A model generated the notes under the pieces. That model was not told the DNA's origin and searched no databases. It saw only the letters and a program-made list of their open reading frames with translations. This document shows positions 54,801-61,640 of a stretch of DNA of 64,000 bases, piece after piece. Each line of letters starts with the position of its first letter. The stretch's first letter is position 1. The translations under genes were made by a program, and so were the position numbers. Source of the stretch: Verrucomicrobiia bacterium (GTDB taxonomy: Bacteria; Verrucomicrobiota; Verrucomicrobiia; Verrucomicrobiales; DEV007); the NCBI GenBank assembly GCA_030425385.1, contig JAUIAH010000001.1, positions 310,001 through 374,000 of the forward strand. Reading direction: 5' to 3'.

Positions 54801-56203
54801 TCCTCACCGAAAGTCAGGGCACCCGTGCCTTCGGCGTAGACACCAGGACGTCCATAACCAGTGATATCGGCTAATTCAGCTTCTTCATTGGCGGCGTCAT
54901 CCAGCGGATAATGGCCACCCGGGCCTTCCGTATTGATCACACTAGCACTGATCTCAATGGCCGCATTTGGAGTATCCGGGTCATTCGTGTCGAACGTGAT
55001 AGTCGCACTAAAGGCTCCCGTCTCGTTCAAGCTATTGAACGTGTAACGGAGGTCCGCCGTCTCACCGGGAGCGATCTCCGTCGGTCCATCATTGATGGTC
55101 ACATGTTCGGCATCCGGACCACTCACCGCCCAATTCGATAGCGTGAGAGTCATCGTCTCGCCGTTGTTGCGAAGGGTTACGATCCCTTCCGTCGTGGAGG
55201 GAACGGTCGGTAGTTGACCCAGGGCACTGCGACGCGACCAGATCACATTGGGGTCCGATCCCATTGAGGGGATCGGCTCATGGATGCCGACCTTGACATC
55301 AATAAAGTCGAAATCGAAGGCACCCGTGTGATCCGTAGCGGCGTGACCAAAGTAGAGACTGGGCTCCGTCGCCCCACCCACATTGCCATCGCCTGGTGTG
55401 ATAAAGTAGTCGACTCCTTCCGTGCTTCCATTGTGATAGAGCGTGACTTTATGCGTGGAGCCCTCCTCACCTTCCTCAGGGATGATGTGAAAGATGAACT
55501 CTTGCCAATCGATCAATTCTTCGTCCGGAATCAGGAAGATATTTCCATCTTCATCACCTCCGGTGACGCCGTTCAGCATCAACCCGGAAACAGGGTTTCC
55601 ATCCAAATCAATGAGCGCTTCGTCCGCATCAGCACGCCCTAATGCGAATCCGAAGGTGCCACTCGCCGTATCGACACCCATCGAGCCTTTGCCTCCGAAA
55701 CGCACACGGGTGCCGTCACCACCATCAGGCCACGGTCCGCCCTCAAAGATGTCCTCAAGCGGCAATCCCTGCGAGGCGTCGGCCAAGCGCACGCGCACAT
55801 GGAGCGTGACGCCCTCACCATTCTCAAGATCCAATGGATCGGTGCCCGCTTCCTCATCAAAGTTCGCTGTGAACATGATCTTGCGATTGTCGCCATCGCC
55901 ACCAGTCGTGCGAGCATCTTGAAAGCGTAGGAATTCAACACCATCTTGTTCTAACAATTCGACACCACCAGGCATCGTACCGCCATCGACGATACCCAAC
56001 GCGTTCTCCCATTGGTCGGAACCATTGTCGTGGTTCCAAATGGTCGCATCGGGATCGGTCAGATCAGGTTCATCAGCATTCCACTGGGATCCAGCATCGG
56101 GATCCTCGAGCGCCAGGTAAGTCGGTTCCTGCGCATGTGTTTGGAGAAGAAGGAAGGTGCCCATGAGAGCACCTCCCACAAAGGTCTGGAATCTTTGGGT
56201 CAT
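51824..56203 (-). CDS. Giant secreted LamG / thrombospondin-3 protein
   Basis: A 1459-residue exported protein with signal peptide MTQRFQTFVGGALMGTFLLL. Order: an N-terminal beta-sandwich; a choice-of-anchor-D type Ig region (about 335-415, LTLSNWAVSGPDAEHVTI); a LamG/concanavalin-like domain (425-640); thrombospondin type-3 calcium repeats (660-730, e.g. DTDGDGLSDGDEV); a second LamG (745-950); an unassigned region; a third LamG (1185-1380). The C-terminus has IEYSTDLENWTPIG and a final YYRAIL strand, the end region of many verrucomicrobial secreted proteins. A polysaccharide-binding or adhesive surface role is likely. No enzyme motif seen. Monocistronic. Confidence 0.85.
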   Translation of the reverse strand: MTQRFQTFVGGALMGTFLLLQTHAQEPTYLALEDPDAGSQWNADEPDLTDPDATIWNHDNGSDQWENALGIVDGGTMPGGVELLEQDGVEFLRFQDARTTGGDGDNRKIMFTANFDEEAGTDPLDLENGEGVTLHVRVRLADASQGLPLEDIFEGGPWPDGGDGTRVRFGGKGSMGVDTASGTFGFALGRADADEALIDLDGNPVSGLMLNGVTGGDEDGNIFLIPDEELIDWQEFIFHIIPEEGEEGSTHKVTLYHNGSTEGVDYFITPGDGNVGGATEPSLYFGHAATDHTGAFDFDFIDVKVGIHEPIPSMGSDPNVIWSRRSALGQLPTVPSTTEGIVTLRNNGETMTLTLSNWAVSGPDAEHVTINDGPTEIAPGETADLRYTFNSLNETGAFSATITFDTNDPDTPNAAIEISASVINTEGPGGHYPLDDAANEEAELADITGYGRPGVYAEGTGALTFGEEALATGSSIGISGGASLQVPARKLGDITNYTATMWLNVSEVADPFGAVFSRGAITDANPAVSLLLAADGSFLWLAPEVDENPLFTIDPVLTLGTTAHLAIVAEGNHDKVSVYLDGQLVGSNEGMGEALPSEAGSFFFGAFGPLATDGTYDDIQVYTRALSAEDIATLAAAPGDVLRPEDPGAADSDSDGLSDAEEVALGTDPIEADTDGDGLSDGDEVNVYNTDPLNVDSDGDERSDGAEVAAGFDPNDKFSPAPAATGSLAGNIVAHWALDEADGTTVADAVGSNPGTVMGTAEWKPGEGQVDGAIFFDGSDGFIEVADAPEFRFAESESWAVSLWYRTDAVEDDQGLLTKGYHDDSRATTGYWQLQTRAGSFTVDSRCCEGGDPRARVDSDSGISHGDDQWHHFVVTRDGALQEIRLYVDGQRTTADVSGQDNGLWAMGDNDDPLVIANHFNRFTRGWFDDIAIWKGYALSDSDVAAIAGGVTEAISGGVQIGGPVELSITEEGLDGDEPAVVENAGTGYSEDALTFSDRTHEHNGAAFDSASGTLDVNGDLVVPLPDYMTGQSYIRFANNARDNANYVGTVNSSGPTKWYLLVDNRLDGPSASTGSPNTEDPVLGGALQWIIDGGWERVNTGISPNGQADYVGVDESGDGGLNQFYAVYTQPEPSTSIAVNSNGIAGSNMISLVGVGVTTGGGGDLAGLVGYWPLDTGADDASGNGVHGVVEAGDNAWVNDPERGAVYQSGGGSSIDLGDAVIPVLDASTDFTWSFWVNPNETANNNIVFGNRYSPDGTDFAPREFIKFTPTAFEWHFNDAGENVGNDETAFEVGVWSHNLVVKSGTTLTYYRNGVVIGSGEVTGNPLNPQPLYIGGQNGVENFSGLLDEVAIFNRALSPAEVTDVYNRGLNGQALTSGDGGGGPVDPGEGERPVLQEVGFTANGVFGVTVPDGLSVTIEYSTDLENWTPIGADLTGAVEETDAGRIAAPAGYYRAILP

Positions 56204-56280
56204 AAAACGGGGTTTTTAAGGTTGGAAACACAGCCCGTCCTAGCTGCGTATTCGCGAGCTTAGAAAAGTTTTAATCCAAG

Positions 56281-56301
56281 AGGCAAGTCTTTCATTTGCC
56301 T
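56281..56301. other. Small hairpin in divergent intergenic region
   Basis: AGGCAA (56281-56286) pairs with TTGCCT (56296-56301) in the 174-nt gap between the LamG giant and the DUF4058 gene, both of which start from this gap. Possible operator or leader structure; function unknown. Confidence 0.25.
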
Positions 56302-56377
56302 ATAGAGCCATTGGCACAAGCCATCGGAATCACTTCACCTTGCGAGAGCCATGCGGCCCCTCTAAACTGAAGGCGCA

Positions 56378-57139
56378 ATGAATCGGAAGAATCCTTTCCC
56401 CGGCATGGATCCTTGGTTGGAATCCCGATGGCCTGATGTGCACACGCGTCTCATAGGATACTTGGCGGATACCTTGGGCGATTCCTTGCCAGATCATTTG
56501 GTGGCTCGCGCGGAGGAACATGTCAGTCTCGAAGAAGGCGATCGCCGTGCCGATGTCGCCGTGGTGGAGGATCGCTGGCGAGACGGCGTCGCGCCTGCTT
56601 GGCAGCCGGATGCCCAACCCACTCCCGATCCGCCAGTCCGGGTGGTCGTGGAGGAACCCACAGAACGCTGGATCGAGGTGCAAACGCTCGACGGCCAACT
56701 CGTCACCGTCATCGAGGTTCTAAGCCCTTCTAACAAGACCATCCACCTGAACGATTACTTCCGGCGACGCTCTCAATACCTGGACAACCCCATCAATCTC
56801 GTCGAGATCGATCTCCTGCGCCAAGGAGCCACCCTCTTTCCCATTCCTGACAGAGTCGCCACAACTTACGCCGTCTGTGTGAAGCGCATGACCGATCCTG
56901 GCGCCCACGAGGTCTATCCCTTCGGCCTGCGTGATCGCTTGCCCATCATTGCCATCCCGCTATGCGAAGAGGACCCCGATCTGCCCGTTGATCTCCAACC
57001 GCTCATCGACCGCGTCTACGAGAAGGGACGCTACTGGATGCTTTCTCACGACAGCTCTCTCGAGCCGCCCCTCACTACCGACGACCTCGCCTGGGCTCAG
57101 CAGCTGTGGGCGCCCTCAACCGAGGATCCTAGCAAATAA
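56378..57139 (+). CDS. DUF4058 family protein
   Basis: A 253-residue cytosolic protein beginning with NPFPGMDPWLESRWPDVHTR, the DUF4058 hallmark. A Glu-Val-Leu-Ser-Pro-x-N-K motif follows (IEVLSPSNK), resembling the E-x-K/S-P-x-N-K core of PD-(D/E)XK-like proteins, and then RRSQYLDNPINLVEIDLLRQG. Members are frequent in Cyanobacteria, Planctomycetes and Verrucomicrobia, often in many copies; the function is unknown, with a nuclease-like fold suspected. Convergent with the rhomboid gene. Confidence 0.85.
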   Translation: MNRKNPFPGMDPWLESRWPDVHTRLIGYLADTLGDSLPDHLVARAEEHVSLEEGDRRADVAVVEDRWRDGVAPAWQPDAQPTPDPPVRVVVEEPTERWIEVQTLDGQLVTVIEVLSPSNKTIHLNDYFRRRSQYLDNPINLVEIDLLRQGATLFPIPDRVATTYAVCVKRMTDPGAHEVYPFGLRDRLPIIAIPLCEEDPDLPVDLQPLIDRVYEKGRYWMLSHDSSLEPPLTTDDLAWAQQLWAPSTEDPSK

Positions 57140-57152
57140 ATTAAGATCATCC

Positions 57153-57172
57153 GTTCGAGTACGCGCTCGAAC
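57153..57172. terminator. Hairpin between convergent genes
   Basis: GTTCGAG (57153-57159) pairs with CTCGAAC (57166-57172) between the DUF4058 and rhomboid stops. It is a possible bidirectional terminator without a U-run. Confidence 0.45.
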
Positions 57173-57213
57173 TGATAGCTACCGATTCGAGGTCATCAGC
57201 GGTTTCTGGGAAC

Positions 57214-57978
57214 TCACCACCAGCGCTTGGCGCGTGCGTCTCTGCGGTAGTTCTGATAGAGCACAGAGTCCGGCTCCCGCCCTTTCAGCATGCCGCGAGC
57301 GATGACGCCCATGATGAGGCCAGCCACGAATCCTCCAATATGGGCACCGTAAGCCACGCCACCCCGTTCCCCGATGTCGCCTAGGGTGCCGGCCCCGTTC
57401 ACGACTTGCATCACCGCCCAGAGGCCGATGACGAAGACGGCGGGGATGGAAATCACGGTGTAGAAGATTAGCGCGTTCACCTTGTTGCGCGGGAAGAGCA
57501 CCACGTAGGCGCCCATCACGCCCGAGATGGCACCGGAAGCTCCCAGAGTAGGAATGACACTGTTAGGCCCCGCAGCAATCTGCACGGCCGAAGCGGCGAA
57601 CCCACTGATCAAGTAGAATGTCAGGAACTTGAGGTGACCAAAGCGATGCTCCACATTGTCTCCGAAGATCCAAAGATAGAGAAGATTTCCCCCCAAATGG
57701 GCAATGCCTCCATGCATGAACATGGATGTGAGCAGGGTGAGATAGATGGGTGAGGGTCCAGGTTCGTGCGGGATGGCGTGTCCGCTAGAGCCGACGGGCA
57801 CGGGGCCGATGAGATCCTTCCCACCGGTGATCTCGGCAGGGATGGCACTGAAACCAGTCGTGAACGCTGGGTTGAGATATTGATAGATGAAGACAGCGAC
57901 ATTGGTCCAGAAGAGGACATGCGTCACGTAGGCCGGGCCCGCCAAACGGCGGTCGTCATCAGAAATGGGAAAGAGCAT
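57214..57978 (-). CDS. Rhomboid family intramembrane serine protease
   Basis: A 254-residue polytopic membrane protein with the rhomboid active site: Ser in GASGAISGVMGAY and His in AYGAHIGGFVAG, plus FMHGGIAHLGGNLLYLW, which carries the conserved His/Asn of the oxyanion region. About six helices are visible, with a long extramembrane loop before helix 2 (GGKDLIGPVPVGSS). It would cleave transmembrane substrates. It follows the lipoprotein-sorting-like gene by 23 nt on the same strand, so they may be co-transcribed. A CTAACA copy lies in that gap. Confidence 0.88.
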   Translation of the reverse strand: MLFPISDDDRRLAGPAYVTHVLFWTNVAVFIYQYLNPAFTTGFSAIPAEITGGKDLIGPVPVGSSGHAIPHEPGPSPIYLTLLTSMFMHGGIAHLGGNLLYLWIFGDNVEHRFGHLKFLTFYLISGFAASAVQIAAGPNSVIPTLGASGAISGVMGAYVVLFPRNKVNALIFYTVISIPAVFVIGLWAVMQVVNGAGTLGDIGERGGVAYGAHIGGFVAGLIMGVIARGMLKGREPDSVLYQNYRRDARAKRWW

Positions 57979-58001
57979 GCCGATGAAATCCTAACATCCA
58001 T

Positions 58002-58796
58002 TCAGACATCTGCTTCCGTCGCTTCCTCAGCCGCCTCCGGCTCAGGCTTCGCCGGGGCGTCTTCGGCGGGCACTTGGAATAGAGTCTCCTCCAGCGGCAC
58101 GTTGTGTTTCACCTCGGTGAACTTCAGCTTGCCATTGAAGGCCGGATTCTTGATCTCAGCGGTCATGGGAATCTGGATCCCATCGACCTCTTGATAGTCC
58201 CCGAAGAGAATGGTCACCTCGATCTCCCCCTGGGCGCCTAGACTCATGGATTGCTGCATCTGACTCAGCAGCCCCGTTTCGGCATCGAGGAACCAGGTCT
58301 CTTTCTTGCCATCAGCCGTTTGGGCCTCAATCACGTGTGCCTTCTTGCCGGCAACCTCGGCGTCAGGCAGCATCTTCATGATCGGATATTCCTCCTTCAG
58401 TTGCAGCTCGCGTCTGATGTTCGATTCCCGTTTGAGCTGTTCCAGTTCAGCGCCTTCAAGCAGGCGGAATCCGAGGATGGAATCTTTGGACCAGCCTTTC
58501 TCACCGTCAAATCCCTGCGTGGCTTCCATCAATCCCGCGACCGATTGTTTCACAAAGACTTTGTTAGGCGCCTTTTGAGAAACGGTCATTGTGATGGCAA
58601 TGCCCTGCGCCGCCATGGCCATCTCTCCTTTGACCACCCGGGTCTCAATCTTCTCGATCGCTTCTTTCCCACCGGTCGCCTCGATCAATGTGTCAATCAA
58701 GGCGTGGGCTTTGGGATCCGCTTTCGGCGTCTCCTCTGTCAACGCAGGGAACGTTAGGGCGACAAGGGTGAGAATGGTTGCGGGAATGACTTTCAT
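58002..58796 (-). CDS. Periplasmic LolA/outer-membrane lipoprotein-sorting-like protein
   Basis: About 264 residues from ATG 58796 (MKVIPATILTLVALTFPALT, signal peptide). The start KAHALIDTLIEATGGKEAIE is typical of exported proteins annotated as outer-membrane lipoprotein-sorting or DUF4292-like. Beta strands such as KKETWFLDAETGLLSQM and FGDYQEVDGIQIPMTAEIK match the LolA/LolB half-barrel. The acidic Ala/Glu/Pro C-terminal tail looks disordered. A role in carrying lipids or lipoproteins in the periplasm is inferred from fold type only. Confidence 0.7.
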   Translation of the reverse strand: MKVIPATILTLVALTFPALTEETPKADPKAHALIDTLIEATGGKEAIEKIETRVVKGEMAMAAQGIAITMTVSQKAPNKVFVKQSVAGLMEATQGFDGEKGWSKDSILGFRLLEGAELEQLKRESNIRRELQLKEEYPIMKMLPDAEVAGKKAHVIEAQTADGKKETWFLDAETGLLSQMQQSMSLGAQGEIEVTILFGDYQEVDGIQIPMTAEIKNPAFNGKLKFTEVKHNVPLEETLFQVPAEDAPAKPEPEAAEEATEADV

Positions 58797-58919
58797 AGGA
58801 GACCGATGCGTGAATGTCAGACATGCTGGCTCGGATTGGGGTCTTTGTCGAGAGAGGATCGCGGCGCACACGGCACCCGGGGCTTGCAACCGCTGTCGTT
58901 GATGGGACCGTCCCATCAC

Positions 58920-60110
58920 ATGGCAAACGGCTATCGCATCGGCTTCGATCTCTGTGGCACCGACGCTGGGAAATCCGGCATCAGCACCGAGATTCGCAAT
59001 TTCCTCGCGCAATTCGTGCAACAAGCGCCTCAGCATGAGTATCATCTTGTTGGCCTGGACGAGGATCGGGAAGCCTACGTGCAAGGTGTCTACGAGGAGA
59101 CGCCGAACGTCCATTTCCATGAGGTGCCGGGCAAGTACGGTTCCCCCTCGAAGAATATCTATTGGCACATGCGTCACCTTCCCAAACTGGCGCAATCTCT
59201 TCAGTTAGACGCCTTCTACATCACAGCGGGCAATCGCCGCGGGGCGCGTCTCCCAGGCATTCCTGTCATCGCGAGTATCCCCGACTTGTGGAACAAGACG
59301 ATGAAGGGAAAGTTCGGCTTTGCTCGGCAGTTCTACCTCGACCGGGTCTTACCGCGCTACATCAAACAAGCGGAAGGCCTCACCGCCATCAGCGCCTACA
59401 CGCGTGATGACATGGTCGACCACTACGGGATTCCTGCGGAAGACATCGTGGTGACACCGTTAGGATGTGATCGCAGCATCTTCAAACCTGCGCCCTTGGA
59501 AGAAGCGCAAGCCTTCCTGGCACAACATCCCAAGGGCATTCCCACACCATTCATCGCTTACGCCGCGCGCATCGAGCACCCGGCGAAGAATCACATCGAT
59601 CTCGTACGGGCCTTTGAAATCCTCAAACGGGAGCACGACATCCCGCATGCGCTGCTCTGTCCCGGCAAGCCTTGGCCGGGATCCGAGCCACTTTACGAAG
59701 TGATCGATCAGTCGCCTTACAAAGACGCCATGCATTTCCCTGGCCTAGTCAAAGCAGACTACATCGCGGCGATGTTCCAGGCCGCCGATGTGGCCGTTTC
59801 ACCTAGCTTGTATGAAGGGTTTGGTCTTCCTGTCATTGAAGCCATGGCCTGTGGAGCTCCCATGGTGGTTTCAAACATCAAGATCTTTGATGAAGTCGCG
59901 GGAGACGCGGCCTTGAAATTTGAGCCAGGGAAACCCGAACAGTTAGCGGAACAGATGTGGAAGCTGTTATCGGATGCCACGGTGCGCGAGGACTATCGGA
60001 AACGCGGCTTGGAGAACGCGGCCAAGTTTACCTGGGAACGCTCAGGGCGACTCACCCTGGATGTCATCGAGCGCGAGATCCAGAAACAACGCGACCGGAA
60101 AGCCCATTAG
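58920..60110 (+). CDS. Glycosyltransferase family 4 protein
   Basis: About 396 residues from ATG 58920 (MANGYRIGFDLCGTDAGKSG); upstream in-frame codons overlap the divergent gene's promoter region and look non-coding. The GT-B fold is shown by AYAARIEHPAKNHIDLVRAF and the nucleotide-sugar-binding E-x7-E motif in SPSLYEGFGLPVIEAMACGAP. It retains the donor sugar stereochemistry in this family; donor and acceptor are not known. The neighbouring convergent sugar-nucleotide epimerase points to LPS or exopolysaccharide assembly. Confidence 0.88.
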   Translation: MANGYRIGFDLCGTDAGKSGISTEIRNFLAQFVQQAPQHEYHLVGLDEDREAYVQGVYEETPNVHFHEVPGKYGSPSKNIYWHMRHLPKLAQSLQLDAFYITAGNRRGARLPGIPVIASIPDLWNKTMKGKFGFARQFYLDRVLPRYIKQAEGLTAISAYTRDDMVDHYGIPAEDIVVTPLGCDRSIFKPAPLEEAQAFLAQHPKGIPTPFIAYAARIEHPAKNHIDLVRAFEILKREHDIPHALLCPGKPWPGSEPLYEVIDQSPYKDAMHFPGLVKADYIAAMFQAADVAVSPSLYEGFGLPVIEAMACGAPMVVSNIKIFDEVAGDAALKFEPGKPEQLAEQMWKLLSDATVREDYRKRGLENAAKFTWERSGRLTLDVIEREIQKQRDRKAH

Positions 60111-60129
60111 CATAGGCTTCCCGGTCGGA

Positions 60130-60143
60130 CAGACTGCCGTCTG
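60130..60143. terminator. Small hairpin between convergent genes
   Basis: CAGAC (60130-60134), a TGCC loop and GTCTG (60139-60143) lie between the convergent glycosyltransferase and epimerase genes. Weak candidate bidirectional terminator. Confidence 0.35.
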
Positions 60144-60177
60144 AGGTTGAGGAAATTCTGGAAAGCGGGGCCGTCAG

Positions 60178-61218
60178 TTAGGCCGCCTTCTTGAAAGAAG
60201 CAATGAGGTCCCGATGCTCGCCCACCCATTGGGCAAGCTTCTCAAGGCCATCCATCACGGAGGTCGTCGGCTCCCATCCCAACGCTTCCTTGAGCTTGGT
60301 GTTGTTAGAAACAAAGACTTTCTGGTCACCAGGACGTTCGTCGTCGAACTTCAAGCCGAGGTCACGCCCCTCACGTTTTGCCAAGAAATCGAGCAGCTCT
60401 AACAAACTGAGCGTGTTCCCAGGGCCACCGCCCGTGTTGAAGGCTTCCCCCTTCACGGCGTCGGGATTCTGCATGCACGCTTCATAGAGCTTCACCAAAT
60501 CTTCCACCCAGAGGAGGTCGCGGATCTGCTTGCCATCTCCGTAGACGGTGATCTGTTGATTGGTCATGGCGGCAATGGTCATCCACGCCACCCAGCCCTG
60601 ATCTTCGACTCCGAACTGGCGTGTACCATAGATGCAACTCTGACGCAAGACCACCGTCGGCAGATCATAGATGCGGCTGTAGTCACGGACATACTGATCA
60701 GCGGCGCCCTTGGAACACCCATACGGACTGTGAAAGTCTAACATTTCCTCCTCGTCAATCCCATTGGGACGATTCGAAAGTCCCCAGCGATCATTCTTCA
60801 GCTCCAGCTCGGCCTTCTCTAATCCGCCATACACTTTGTTCGTGGAACTGTAGATGAACATCTTGATGTTCGGAAGATGCTTGCGAGCAGCTTCTAACAG
60901 ATTGAACGTCCCCGTGGCATTGATCTGAAAGTCCGTCACAGGATCCGTCACACTTGTCGTGACCGCTACCTGCGCAGCAAGGTGAAGCACGACATCGATG
61001 TCTGGATGCTCCGCAAAGGCGGCATCGACCTGATCCCACTCACGGATGTCGGCCAAGATGTGATCGATGGCTCCACCCTGCTTGAGCCAAGCCAGGTTGT
61101 CCTGAGTCCCACAGCGACTCAGATTGTCGAGCACCACCACGTGATGTCCCTGGGCTCGGAAATAAGAAGCAGCGTGGGATCCGATGAACCCACATCCACC
61201 GGTGATAAGAATCTTCAT
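60178..61218 (-). CDS. NAD-dependent sugar epimerase, CDP-paratose 2-epimerase-like
   Basis: A 346-residue extended short-chain dehydrogenase. The NAD motif is ILITGGCGFIGSHAASYF. The catalytic Ser lies in FIYSSTNKVYGG and the Tyr/Lys pair in PYGCSKGAADQY. The STNKVYG context and GDQKVFVSNNTKLKEALGW are typical of CDP-paratose (tyvelose) 2-epimerases, which make CDP-tyvelose for O-antigen, though related UDP-sugar epimerases cannot be excluded. It faces a GT4 glycosyltransferase, fitting a surface-glycan role. Confidence 0.82.
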   Translation of the reverse strand: MKILITGGCGFIGSHAASYFRAQGHHVVVLDNLSRCGTQDNLAWLKQGGAIDHILADIREWDQVDAAFAEHPDIDVVLHLAAQVAVTTSVTDPVTDFQINATGTFNLLEAARKHLPNIKMFIYSSTNKVYGGLEKAELELKNDRWGLSNRPNGIDEEEMLDFHSPYGCSKGAADQYVRDYSRIYDLPTVVLRQSCIYGTRQFGVEDQGWVAWMTIAAMTNQQITVYGDGKQIRDLLWVEDLVKLYEACMQNPDAVKGEAFNTGGGPGNTLSLLELLDFLAKREGRDLGLKFDDERPGDQKVFVSNNTKLKEALGWEPTTSVMDGLEKLAQWVGEHRDLIASFKKAA

Positions 61219-61640
61219 AGAATGCGATCGTTGGTAACTAAGTTAGACTGAAATAGCAGCGCGTGGTTCTCAACTCTGAGAGCGGCTCTGGCGTTTGCCT
61301 AGTTACTTGAGTTCCTCCAGATTCTCAAATCGTCATCCCATTTCTGATCGTTTAATCGCAATTTCGATAATCACCATAGGAAACGCACGCGGTTTCCGGC
61401 TGGTTGCTAACTTGTAAACCCTCCGACCACATCACCCTCGTATCGGTACTTCGGGCATCAGGATCCAACGCGGTTTCGATCGACTAGCAAAGACCACGGG
61501 TATCGCGAAACCGTCAATGGAACAAATACGCCGCGCTTATACAAGACAGTCATGCGGAAAGCGACCGCAAAGGATGTCGACTCATTGAATGGATGCGAGA
61601 GTGCTTGCTAGGTTAGGAGTCATTCGCGTTTGATAGTGTC
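61219..61640. other. Intergenic region of about 420 nt
   Basis: No convincing gene and stops in all frames. It must hold the promoters of the divergent epimerase and the downstream exported protein. GGTTAG and CTAACT variants occur but no clear promoter pair or operator was recognised. Confidence 0.55.
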